A stretch of 64,000 nucleotides of DNA from Fertoeibacter niger (lineage in GTDB: Bacteria > Pseudomonadota > Alphaproteobacteria > Rhodobacterales > Rhodobacteraceae), in contig NZ_WHUT02000006.1 of NCBI RefSeq assembly GCF_009380135.2, positions 124,001 through 188,000 on the forward strand. The letters run 5' to 3'. The notes beneath the pieces are model-generated. The model saw nothing but the letters and a program-made list of their open reading frames with translations, was not told the origin of the DNA and made no database searches. The position numbers were made by a program, and so were the translations under genes. Of this stretch, positions 25,883-33,121 are shown in pieces; positions within the stretch are counted from its first letter, which is position 1; each line of letters starts with the position of its first letter.

Positions 25883-26634
25883 CCGGCAAAGCCCTCATTC
25901 CCGTGCTGGCCGCGCCGCATCTGGACCCCGCTGCGGGGCGGATCGCGCTGGATTTGCCCGAAGGGCTGACCTTGGCGCAGATCCTTTCCACTGTGCTGCC
26001 CGGGGCCACGCCCGATGAGCTGCTGCGCTGCCGCGTGGCGCTGGTGACGGAACAGGGGTCGCAGATCGTGCTGCCGGGTGTTTGGCATCGCGTGCGTCCC
26101 CGGCCCGGGGTGCGTGTGGTGATCCGGGTCATCCCCGGCAAGGATGGCCTGCGCTCGCTGCTGTCGATCGTCGTCTCGATCGCCGCAATTGCCGCCGGGC
26201 AGTTTTGGGGGCTGAAGGTCGGACAGTTGCTCGGTCTGGGGGCAGGGACAGCCGGTGCGGTCGGGTCAGCCCTGGTGGGCGTGGGTGTGTCGATCGTGGG
26301 CAACCTCCTGATCAACGCCCTGATCCCGCCTGACAAGCCCGAAAGCCGCGACGCGCAGAACCGCTATCTCGATCCGCCCTATTGGGGCTGCGAGGGCGAC
26401 TATGGCAAGGCGCTGTTCGCCCCGCAGGATTTTGCCCGGCTGGCGGCGGTTCTGGGGGCGTTGAAAGGGCGCTTCATCCTGTCCTTAAATGACGTTCAAG
26501 GCGTGCGGGATACCTTCGCGGCGTTCCAGATGGCCCCGGTCAAGACCACCTATACGATTGCCTCAAAGGGTGCTGTGCCCGACCGGGCGGAACTGCTGAT
26601 CTCCAACTTCACCCTGCCGGGTGTCACGCCATGA
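25879..26634 (+). CDS. Chimeric ORF: tail host-specificity protein (J-like) N-terminus fused to D12-class adenine methylase C-terminus
   Basis: Residues 1 to about 150 match the start of tail J/tip proteins: a beta domain, the VRVVIRVIPGKDGLRSLLS segment, a membrane-like glycine/alanine stretch and NLLINALIPPDKPE. The sequence then switches to a Dam/D12 methyltransferase C-terminus: the YLDPPYW catalytic motif, the GRFILSLNDVQGVRDTF segment and TYTIASK. The join is near bases 26340-26355 and keeps the frame. The J protein normally exceeds 1000 residues, and the methylase has lost its SAM-binding N-terminus, so neither activity is expected. This is the second deletion junction in the island. 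Confidence 0.72.
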   Translation: MTGKALIPVLAAPHLDPAAGRIALDLPEGLTLAQILSTVLPGATPDELLRCRVALVTEQGSQIVLPGVWHRVRPRPGVRVVIRVIPGKDGLRSLLSIVVSIAAIAAGQFWGLKVGQLLGLGAGTAGAVGSALVGVGVSIVGNLLINALIPPDKPESRDAQNRYLDPPYWGCEGDYGKALFAPQDFARLAAVLGALKGRFILSLNDVQGVRDTFAAFQMAPVKTTYTIASKGAVPDRAELLISNFTLPGVTP

Positions 26635-26846
26635 CGCCCGCAAGCCGTGACGTGGAAATGCGTTGTTCGGGCTGTGCCCGGCTGCTATTCAAGATGGAAC
26701 CGCAGGCCCTGCGTGGTAGGGTCTCGGTCAAATGCCCGCGCTGCCGGGCCTTCAATCACCTGAGGCCACAGACGAGCCCCCCGCCCGAGCGCGCCAGCGC
26801 CGTCGAGGAACGCGCGTGTGGCTCTTCATTCCCCCCAAAGACATGA
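26631..26846 (+). CDS. Com-family zinc-finger regulator
   Basis: This 71-residue protein has two CxxC pairs (MRCSGC and VKCPRC) arranged as in phage Mu Com, an RNA-binding activator of mom translation. LLFK between the pairs is also a Com landmark. It overlaps the chimeric methylase ORF by 4 bases and the cytosine methyltransferase by 29. Com-like genes next to DNA-modification genes are common in prophages, so it probably controls translation of the methyltransferase; that link is inferred. Confidence 0.75.
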   Translation: MTPASRDVEMRCSGCARLLFKMEPQALRGRVSVKCPRCRAFNHLRPQTSPPPERASAVEERACGSSFPPKT

Positions 26847-27711
26847 CGATTTTCGCGGCATCAGCCTTTGCGCCGGTGTCGGAGGCCTTGATCTCGGCCT
26901 GCACATCGCAGTGCCCGGATACCGCACTGTATGTCATGTCGAGCGAAACAGTTTCGCCGCAGCCACTCTCGTGGCGCGGATGGCAGACGCGTCCCTGGCT
27001 GCGGCTCCTGTCTGGGACGATCTGCGATCCTTCGACGGCCGCCCGTGGCGCGGCCGCGTTCATATCGTCACTGCCGGTTATCCCTGCCAGCCCTTCAGCC
27101 TTTGCGGAAACCGCCGTGGAGCCGACGACCCCCGCCACCTCTGGCCCGATGTCGCCCGGATCGTCGCCGAGGCCGCACCCCCCTTCGTCTTCCTCGAGAA
27201 CGTACCCGGGCATCTGTCCCTCGGTCTCGACATCGTCGCCGGAGACCTTCAGGCAATGGGCTACCGCGTTGCAGCGTGCCTCGTATCAGCGGCGGAAGTC
27301 GGTGGGCCGCATACCCGCGAAAGGCTGTTCCTACTGGCCCACGCCGACCTTCAAGGGCTCGGGCAACCGGGCCTGCGTGACGCTGAGCCCGGCAGGGATC
27401 TCCTTCCGCACCGACCGGAACCAGACGGGCAAACAGGTGGCGCTGAAGAATGCGGCCCTGGCCTGGACGCTGATGTGGGATCTGATGACGGCTGCGGGCT
27501 GGACGCCGCAGCGCCCCCGCTCTTCCCACCGCTGCCGGGTGGTTTTGCTGAATGGGGAGAAGCACTCAGACGGCACCCTGAGCTCAAACCCTGCGTTCAG
27601 CGACTGGGTGATGGGCTGGCCACCTGGCTGGACCGATCCGCTGCAGCCGGTAACGGTGTGGTCCCCCTGGCTGCGGCTAGCGCGTGGCGCATGCTGAGGG
27701 GGGAGGTGTGA
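26818..27711 (+). CDS. DNA (cytosine-5) methyltransferase
   Basis: This 297-residue C5 methyltransferase has motif I SLCAGVGGLDLGL, motif IV GYPCQPFS (catalytic Cys about 90), motif VI FLENVPG and motif VIII GGPHTRERLFLLA. The end contains ADGLA-like GDGLATWLDR and AAGNGVVPLAAASAWR (motifs IX-X). GAGGAA lies 7 bases before the GTG start. The variable target region between motifs VIII and IX is short, so the enzyme is compact, as in phages. From about 27326 to the end a second frame also looks protein-coding. It sits 112 bp upstream of the GHKL-nuclease gene and may protect host DNA from it. Confidence 0.82.
   Translation: MALHSPQRHDDFRGISLCAGVGGLDLGLHIAVPGYRTVCHVERNSFAAATLVARMADASLAAAPVWDDLRSFDGRPWRGRVHIVTAGYPCQPFSLCGNRRGADDPRHLWPDVARIVAEAAPPFVFLENVPGHLSLGLDIVAGDLQAMGYRVAACLVSAAEVGGPHTRERLFLLAHADLQGLGQPGLRDAEPGRDLLPHRPEPDGQTGGAEECGPGLDADVGSDDGCGLDAAAPPLFPPLPGGFAEWGEALRRHPELKPCVQRLGDGLATWLDRSAAAGNGVVPLAAASAWRMLRGEV
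27326..27697 (+). other. Second coding-like frame inside the cytosine methyltransferase
   Basis: In the frame one base ahead of the methyltransferase, the translation reads YWPTPTFKGSGNRACV, then TGKQVALKNAALAWTLMWDL, and ends NPAFSDWVMGWPPGWTDP before a stop at 27697. WPTPT repeats and an MGWPxGWTD ending are hallmarks of the C-terminal region of phage-encoded cytosine methyltransferases, so this is not a typical shadow frame. There is no good start codon in front of it. It could be a remnant reached by frameshifting or a genuinely dual-coded region. Confidence 0.4.
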
Positions 27712-27823
27712 GGAAGAATTTAGGACGCGACCATCGACTGAAAATGGCGTAGCCACACATTGGAGGGAGTGACTCTCGACCCCTTGGCGATAGACTGTCG
27801 AGCTTGGATGAAAGAGATTCCTC

Positions 27824-29965
27824 ATGACCACATTGAACGAAAACCTCAAAAATCGTATCCGGAAGCTGATGAAGCCAGCAAACCAGGCACAAGCCTTGCA
27901 GCCGTTTTTCGAAGCGGTCAGCAACGCGGTCATGGCGGTAGAAGACCTAGAGTTGGGCGATGTACGCGACGGAACCATCGAAATCAGCATCACCGGGTTA
28001 GGAGGCGACAATGTTGAGATTGCTGTTCTGGATCGCGGCATCGGTCTCGACCCACTTCGCTTTGAAGCATTCTGCCAGATCGACACCGAGTTCAAGAAGG
28101 ATCGCGGTGGCAAGGGTGTGGGGCGCCTATACTGGCTCGACGCATTCAGGAAAATCGAGGTTGAAAGTCAGTACCGAGACGAGGGCGGTTTCAAACAGCG
28201 GGCATTTGACTTTCGCCTGACTGATGTTGAACAGATCGTTGACAAGGCACCAAAACTTGCTTGGCGACCCGAAGAGACTGGTACAATGGTTCGCTTCGAA
28301 GGATTGTCCCTCGGGCCATACAAAGAGCACTTCTCTAAAACGGCTGAGACCCTCAAAAACTATCTTGCAGCTGAGTTCATTGCTCCGTTTCTCAGCGGGA
28401 ACTCTCCCCAAATTAAACTGACACTCAGTGCTGTGGCAGGTAAGCCGGTGGAGGTATTTTATCCGAGTGCAGTGTCGCAGCTGGTCATCGTCGGACCAGA
28501 GCCACTTGGCCCTATAGAGTTGCCCAGCGGAGAGAACCTTACCGTGAAGGGATTTCTTTGCGACGCCAAGGCAAGCCGTGGACTGGACGGAAAACACCAA
28601 GTCCATCTCCTCGGCAATGGCCGGACGATTCAGTCTCGGAAGGTAGACGATCTACTCGGTATCAGCCAGCTCGAGCACGAAGGTGCGCAGGGGCTAACGC
28701 TCCACCTGATTGTTCAGGGAGACTTTCTTGATCAGCGGACGACAGAGAGTCGGACAGCCTTCACGATACCTGAAGATGAGCTGAAAGCGATTGTGAAAGC
28801 CGTTGTGACTGACGCGCGAAAGAACTTTATCGCAGATCAGGTAAAAAAGTTCGACGACATGCGTCGCGCAACCTTTCAGGCGTTCTTGAGAGAGCAGCCA
28901 ATTTTTGCCTATGGCGATACCGATGAAATCTTTACCAGCCTCCCGGTTGGCGCCACCACACCAGAGGCGTATGCTCAGGCACTGGTCGTGCCGCGGATGC
29001 GAGCAGAAAAGAACCGCGAGACTGTCCTGACAAACCTGGTCAACGCGCTCGTTTCTGGCAAGCAAATTCCTGAAGACTTCTCAAAGATAGTGATCGAGGC
29101 AGCGGGGGCTGTCCAAGAGAACGAGCGGACCTCTCTTGCTCACCATGCAGCACGTCGGCGAGTGGTTCTAGATCTCCTTGATCAACTGATCCGACGTGTC
29201 AGAAAGAGCAAGAGCCAAGGCGAGGACGTCTATCACTTGGAGAAGACATTGCACTCACTACTTGTACCAATGCGACGAATTGGTACTGATCCTGGCAAAT
29301 GGGAAAGCGCGGGTCATGATTTGTGGATCGTAGACGAACGCTTGGCTTTCACGTCTTCTTTTGCCTCTGACCTGCCGCTGCGAGAGTTTGTAATCGGCAG
29401 TGAACTTGAGGATCGGCCCGACATTGTCTTGTGGGACGTAGGATTTAGCCTTGGCGCAGTCGACGAGGTGGGTGGGATTGGTGAAGTGGACGACGCTCGC
29501 GCGCTTTCCGAAGTGTTCATAGTAGAGCTGAAGCACCCAGGTCGTGAAAACTACGGCAAAGATGAACGCATCGAAGACCAAGTGAGAAAGTACGCTGCGG
29601 CGATTATGAACAGCCAGGTCGAGAGCTTTGGTCGGCGTCGGATCAAGGTTTCGAAGGATTGTCAGTTTCACTGCCTGGTTGTCGCGGACTTTCTCGGTCG
29701 GCTCGGAGACGAAGTGTCAGGTTGGGATCCAATTTATAACGAGCGTGGGCGTCAGCGCAGGCTCGGCGGGAAATTCGCGGGCGTCACGATCGAAGCTGTT
29801 GAATGGGATTATGTGCTGGACACTGCAAGAACGCAGAACCGGGCATTATTGTCCGCGGCGGGGCTGCAGAAGCCCGGCAAGACCAAGTTTGTGCGTCACC
29901 CTGAGCCTGACCAGTCCAAGGAAGATGCCGACGCGTCGAAGTTACTGACTGGCGCGACCGAGTAG
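27824..29965 (+). CDS. GHKL (MORC/MutL-like) ATPase with C-terminal PD-(D/E)XK nuclease, putative defence protein
   Basis: This 713-residue protein opens with a GHKL ATPase: N-box FFEAVSNAV (Glu30, Asn34), G1 box LDRGIGL (Asp70), G2 box GGKGVGRL (95-102) and a later GTMVRF. Residues about 190-320 look like the S5-like transducer domain. The C-terminal third has a PD-(D/E)XK nuclease: RPDIVLWD (Asp533), FIVELKHP (Glu568, Lys570) and DQVRKY (Gln586, Tyr590). This pairing matches the prokaryotic paraMORC ATPases described in restriction-like contexts by comparative genomics. AAAGAGA precedes the ATG. The gene is less GC-rich than its flanks, so it was probably acquired as cargo. With the methyltransferase upstream it could form a restriction-modification-like pair; this is inference. 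Confidence 0.8.
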   Translation: MTTLNENLKNRIRKLMKPANQAQALQPFFEAVSNAVMAVEDLELGDVRDGTIEISITGLGGDNVEIAVLDRGIGLDPLRFEAFCQIDTEFKKDRGGKGVGRLYWLDAFRKIEVESQYRDEGGFKQRAFDFRLTDVEQIVDKAPKLAWRPEETGTMVRFEGLSLGPYKEHFSKTAETLKNYLAAEFIAPFLSGNSPQIKLTLSAVAGKPVEVFYPSAVSQLVIVGPEPLGPIELPSGENLTVKGFLCDAKASRGLDGKHQVHLLGNGRTIQSRKVDDLLGISQLEHEGAQGLTLHLIVQGDFLDQRTTESRTAFTIPEDELKAIVKAVVTDARKNFIADQVKKFDDMRRATFQAFLREQPIFAYGDTDEIFTSLPVGATTPEAYAQALVVPRMRAEKNRETVLTNLVNALVSGKQIPEDFSKIVIEAAGAVQENERTSLAHHAARRRVVLDLLDQLIRRVRKSKSQGEDVYHLEKTLHSLLVPMRRIGTDPGKWESAGHDLWIVDERLAFTSSFASDLPLREFVIGSELEDRPDIVLWDVGFSLGAVDEVGGIGEVDDARALSEVFIVELKHPGRENYGKDERIEDQVRKYAAAIMNSQVESFGRRRIKVSKDCQFHCLVVADFLGRLGDEVSGWDPIYNERGRQRRLGGKFAGVTIEAVEWDYVLDTARTQNRALLSAAGLQKPGKTKFVRHPEPDQSKEDADASKLLTGATE

Positions 29966-30146
29966 ATCGGAAGCTTGGGCAAGCGTCTGAGCCTTCGACA
30001 CACAGGGAGTGCCTCACCTTCACAAGCTCGCTGCAGGCTCCACCCTAACCGAGCTCGGTCACGCCGCCTTTGCGGCAGATGGCAAGTTGAAGGGCCGTGA
30101 TTGGCCCCCTTTTAACCTTCGTTTAAGGCGACGCTGCGGAAAACCC

Positions 30147-30230
30147 ATCTGCTGCAACATCTGCTGTCAAACCCTGCAAAATCTGCTGTCACGCCACAGT
30201 CACGCCACAGCCACACACGCCACAGCCACA
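30147..30230. repeat. Clustered short direct repeats
   Basis: ATCTGCTG occurs at 30147, 30159 and 30181. CACGCCACAG occurs at 30190, 30201 and 30216. TGCAACATCTGC at 30153-30164 repeats a word found at 17122-17133 on the other side of the island. The cluster may be part of an attachment site or replication slippage; sequence alone does not decide. Confidence 0.4.
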
Positions 30231-30301
30231 CTTGTCCACAGAAGTTTCACCAAGAAAGTGCTTTACAGGGTTCCCCCCTCGCCTCACAATATCTAGTAAG
30301 G

Positions 30302-30369
30302 GCAGCATCCGGCAACGCTGCTACTTGCCAGACACCCAGCCTCTTGTGGGTCCAGGCTCACGGGAGGCT
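30302..30369 (+). promoter_or_regulatory. Structured leader upstream of the YbjN-like gene
   Basis: Two hairpins are predicted: GCAGC (30302-30306) with GCTGC (30317-30321), and AGCCTC (30338-30343) with GAGGCT (30364-30369), the latter with an inner GTG/CAC stem. They lie 19-86 bases before the ATG. They could be a 5' leader or a weak terminator of the island transcript; I do not recognise a known riboswitch. Confidence 0.3.
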
Positions 30370-30387
30370 TCATGAAGAGGCCAGGCG

Positions 30388-30888
30388 ATGTCGTTTTCCG
30401 AAACCTACGCATCCGATGAAATCCACCCCATAGATATAGTGGAAACGCTGGCCGAACACCATGAATGGGAGTTTGACCGCGTGACCGATGACCAGATCGC
30501 CATGGCGGTCGAGGGGCAGTGGCGCACCTATTCCCTTACCCTCGCCTGGTCAGCGCAGGATGAAACGCTGCGGCTGATCTGCACCTTCGAGATGGAGCCG
30601 CCGGAACATCGGATCGGCGATCTTTACGATGTGCTGAACCGTTGCAACGACATGGTCTGGACCGGCGCCTTTACCTGGTGGGCGGAACAGAAGCTGATGG
30701 TCTGGCGCTATGGCCTTGTGCTGGCGGGCGGGCAGGTGGCGGGGCCGGAGCAGATCGACCGGCTGATTTCCTCGGCGGTGATGGCCTCGGAACGGTTCTA
30801 TCCGGCGTTCCAGATGGTCGCCTGGGCCGAACACACGCCTGCCGATGCCATGAAGGTTGCGATTGCAGAGGCTTACGGGCGGGCCTAA
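30388..30888 (+). CDS. YbjN domain-containing protein
   Basis: This 166-residue cytoplasmic protein of the YbjN/TY-Chap family has the HPIDIVETLAEHHEWEFDR opening, a beta-rich middle (YSLTLAWSAQDETLRLIC) and FTWWAEQKLMVWRYGL. Family members are linked to stress and type III chaperone-like folds, but the biochemical role is unknown. It is followed by proC after 30 bp on the same strand, an order common in Rhodobacterales, so it is likely co-transcribed. Confidence 0.85.
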   Translation: MSFSETYASDEIHPIDIVETLAEHHEWEFDRVTDDQIAMAVEGQWRTYSLTLAWSAQDETLRLICTFEMEPPEHRIGDLYDVLNRCNDMVWTGAFTWWAEQKLMVWRYGLVLAGGQVAGPEQIDRLISSAVMASERFYPAFQMVAWAEHTPADAMKVAIAEAYGRA

Positions 30889-30918
30889 CCTGCCCCCGGA
30901 ATGTGACCGGGGGAAGCG

Positions 30919-31731
30919 ATGGTTCTGGATCAGGTAAAGGCACGCGGGCTGGTGCTGCTGGGCTGCGGCAAGATGGGCTCGGCCATGTTGCAGGGCTGGC
31001 TGGCACAAGGGCTGCCGGCAGCGTCGGTCTGGGTGAATGATCCGCATCCTTCGGACTGGCTGGCAGCGCAGGGTGTGCACCTCAACGCGGCGCTGCCTGA
31101 CGCCCCGGCCATCGTGCTGATTGCGGTCAAGCCGCAAATGATGGCTGCGGCGCTGCCAACGCTGGCGGGTTATGGCGGGGGGGCCACGCTGTTCCTGTCG
31201 ATCGCGGCGGGCACCACCATTGCGACCTATGAGCAGATGCTGGGCACGGGCACGCCGGTGATCCGTGCCATGCCCAACACGCCGGCGGCTGTGGGCCGCG
31301 GCATGACGGCCATCACCGGCAATGCGCTGGCGACATCCGCGCATCTGGAACTGGCCGAGGCGCTGTTGGCCGCCGTGGGCCAGGTGGTGCGGCTGGAGGG
31401 TGAGCATCAGATGGATGCCGTCACCGCCGTGTCAGGCTCTGGCCCGGCCTATGTGTTCCACCTGATCGAGGCGCTGGCGGCGGCGGGCGAGGCCGAAGGC
31501 CTGTCGGGCCCCCTTGCCATGCAATTGGCCCGCGCGACGGTGACAGGGGCGGGCGAACTGGCGCATCGTGCCCCGGAAAGCGCCAGCCAGTTGCGCATCA
31601 ACGTCACCTCGCCCGGCGGCACCACGGCGGCGGCGCTGGCGGTGCTGATGGACGCGGACACCGGCTTGACCGCCCTGCTGCGCCGCGCGGTCAAGGCGGC
31701 GGCAGACCGGGGGCGGGAGCTGGGCAAATGA
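30919..31731 (+). CDS. proC: Pyrroline-5-carboxylate reductase
   Basis: This 270-residue enzyme reduces 1-pyrroline-5-carboxylate to proline with NAD(P)H, the last step of proline synthesis. The N-terminal Rossmann motif is LGCGKMGSAMLQGW and the central RAMPNTPAAVGRGMTAI is diagnostic. The C-terminal dimerisation domain begins with TAVSGSGPAYVF and ends in INVTSPGGTTAAAL. GGGGGAAGCG provides the ribosome site. It overlaps the csaA-like gene by 4 bases. Confidence 0.95.
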   Translation: MVLDQVKARGLVLLGCGKMGSAMLQGWLAQGLPAASVWVNDPHPSDWLAAQGVHLNAALPDAPAIVLIAVKPQMMAAALPTLAGYGGGATLFLSIAAGTTIATYEQMLGTGTPVIRAMPNTPAAVGRGMTAITGNALATSAHLELAEALLAAVGQVVRLEGEHQMDAVTAVSGSGPAYVFHLIEALAAAGEAEGLSGPLAMQLARATVTGAGELAHRAPESASQLRINVTSPGGTTAAALAVLMDADTGLTALLRRAVKAAADRGRELGK

Positions 31732-32060
31732 TCAGCCATGACGATTTCATGCAGGTGGATATCCGTGTGGGCACAATCACCCGCGCCGAACCTTTCCCCG
31801 AGGCGCGAAAGCCCGCGATAAAACTCTGGGTCGATTTCGGCGGTGACATCGGCGAGAAACGGTCATCGGCGCAGATCACCCGGCATTACTCGCCCGAAGG
31901 GCTGGTGGGGCTGCAGGTGCTGGCCGTGGTGAACTTTCCGCCGCGCCAGATCGGCAAGGTGCTGTCCGAGGTGCTGGTGCTGGGCGTGCCGGACGCGGAC
32001 GGCGAGGTTGTGTTGATCGGGCCGGGCCATGCCGTGCCGGATGGGGGAAGGATGTTCTGA
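31728..32060 (+). CDS. csaA: tRNA-binding domain protein (CsaA-like)
   Basis: This 110-residue protein consists of a single EMAP-II/tRNA_bind OB fold: DFMQVDIRVGTITRAE at the start and ALVVVNFPPR-like VLAVVNFPPRQIG in the middle, with the GVPDADGEVVLIGP closing strand. CsaA proteins are dimeric and have chaperone or export-related activity in other bacteria. Overlaps of 4 bases with proC and 1 base with the next gene suggest one operon. Confidence 0.88.
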   Translation: MISHDDFMQVDIRVGTITRAEPFPEARKPAIKLWVDFGGDIGEKRSSAQITRHYSPEGLVGLQVLAVVNFPPRQIGKVLSEVLVLGVPDADGEVVLIGPGHAVPDGGRMF

Positions 32061-33010
32061 TGGAAAAGCTGTTGATCACGCGCCGCCTGCCTGAAAAGGT
32101 GCTGCAGGCCGCTCGCGCGCGGTTTGATGTGACGTTGCGCGACAATACAACACCGGTGGATGCCGATGAATTGCGCGCCGCGCTGCGCGACCATGACGCG
32201 GTGCTGCCCACGCTGGGCGACCTGTTCCGCGCCGATGTCTTTGCCGATGTGCCGCGGCCGCGCGCAAAGATCCTTGCCAATTTCGGGGTGGGCTACAATC
32301 ACATCGACGCTGGCGCGGCGCAGGCTGCGGGGCTGGTCGTGACCAACACGCCGGGCGCAGTGACCGATGCCACCGCCGACATCGCGCTGACACTGATCCT
32401 GATGACCGCGCGGCGGGCGGGCGAGGGTGAGCGGCTGTTGCGCGCGGGCCAGTGGCACGGCTGGGCCCCGGTGCAGATGCTGGGCCAGCATGTGACGGGC
32501 AAAAGGCTGGGCGTGATCGGCATGGGGCGGATCGGCAAGGCGATTGCGCGGCGTTGCCATTATGGCTTTGGCATGGAAGTGGTGTTCTACAACCGCTCGC
32601 CCGTCGCCGACCCCGGCCTGCCGTCCCGGCAAGTCGATCTGGCCGAGGCGATGGCCGCCGATTTCGTCGTGGTCGCCGTGCCCGGCAGCCCCGCCACCCA
32701 CCACATGATCAATGCCGAGGTGCTGGGCAAGATGCGACCCACTGGCATTTTCGTGAACATCAGCCGTGGCGATGTGGTGGACGAGGCCGCGCTGATTGCC
32801 ACTTTGCAGGCGGGCCGCATCGCGGGGGCGGGTCTCGATGTCTATGAATTCGAACCAAAGGTGCCCGCCGATTTGATCGCCTTGGAAAACGTGGTGCTGC
32901 TGCCGCATCTGGGCACGGCGGCGCTGGAGGTGCGCGAGGCGATGGGTCTGATGGCGCTGGAGAATATCATCGCCTTTTTCGATGGGCGCGACCCGCCGAA
33001 CCGGGTGTAG
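32060..33010 (+). CDS. D-2-hydroxyacid dehydrogenase (glyoxylate/hydroxypyruvate reductase-like)
   Basis: This 316-residue D-isomer-specific 2-hydroxyacid dehydrogenase has the NAD motif GMGRIGKAIARR. The catalytic arginine is in NISRGDVVDE, the glutamate in YEFEPKVP and the histidine in LPHLGTAAL. Similarity is strongest to glyoxylate reductase / D-glycerate dehydrogenase (GYNHIDAGAAQAAG, TNTPGAVTDATADIAL). The start codon overlaps the previous stop by one base. A long inverted repeat that may act as terminator follows the stop. Confidence 0.9.
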   Translation: MEKLLITRRLPEKVLQAARARFDVTLRDNTTPVDADELRAALRDHDAVLPTLGDLFRADVFADVPRPRAKILANFGVGYNHIDAGAAQAAGLVVTNTPGAVTDATADIALTLILMTARRAGEGERLLRAGQWHGWAPVQMLGQHVTGKRLGVIGMGRIGKAIARRCHYGFGMEVVFYNRSPVADPGLPSRQVDLAEAMAADFVVVAVPGSPATHHMINAEVLGKMRPTGIFVNISRGDVVDEAALIATLQAGRIAGAGLDVYEFEPKVPADLIALENVVLLPHLGTAALEVREAMGLMALENIIAFFDGRDPPNRV

Positions 33011-33019
33011 CGGCATGTA

Positions 33020-33103
33020 TTCTTGCTGGCTTAAATATCCCCGCCGGAGGCACGCAACGCAGGCCGCAGAGGCCTCCGGCGGGGATATTTGGGCCAGCAA
33101 GAA
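33020..33103. repeat. Long inverted repeat, Rhodobacterales REP-like intergenic element
   Basis: A 31-bp arm at 33020-33050 is repeated inverted at 33073-33103 with two mismatches and a 22-bp loop. The core is AAATATCCCCGCCGGAGG. A single arm with the same sequence recurs at 57698-57728. It lies between two plus-strand genes and could act as a terminator or mRNA stabiliser; the second copy shows it is a dispersed element. Confidence 0.75.
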
Positions 33104-33121
33104 ACGCGGAGACTCCGGTTC

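Larger units (their letters stand above)
29966..30387. other. 422-bp gap at the right boundary of the island
   Basis: There is no convincing gene here; a 95-residue frame at 30009-30296 is a by-product of short repeats. The first half holds repeat words (separate entry), the second half the leader of the next gene. Housekeeping composition resumes at 30388, so the island boundary lies inside this gap. Confidence 0.45.

Noticed and set aside
22610-26634. Gene transfer agent or tailocin instead of prophage remnant
   Set aside because: Tail genes are truncated at both ends (tape measure beheaded, J protein cut), with no sheath, baseplate, capsid, portal or lysis genes, so neither a working GTA nor a tailocin can be made from it.
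26732-27320. 5' part of the second frame across the methyltransferase as an independent gene
   Set aside because: This part is Ser/Pro/Thr-rich shadow of methyltransferase motifs I-VIII; only the region after about 27326 looks coding.
30147-30230. CRISPR array
   Set aside because: Repeats are 8-10 bp, irregularly spaced and without spacers of constant size; no cas genes.
30009-30296. 95-residue frame at the island's right edge
   Set aside because: Its C-terminal half only translates the CACGCCACAG repeats and it has no ribosome site.
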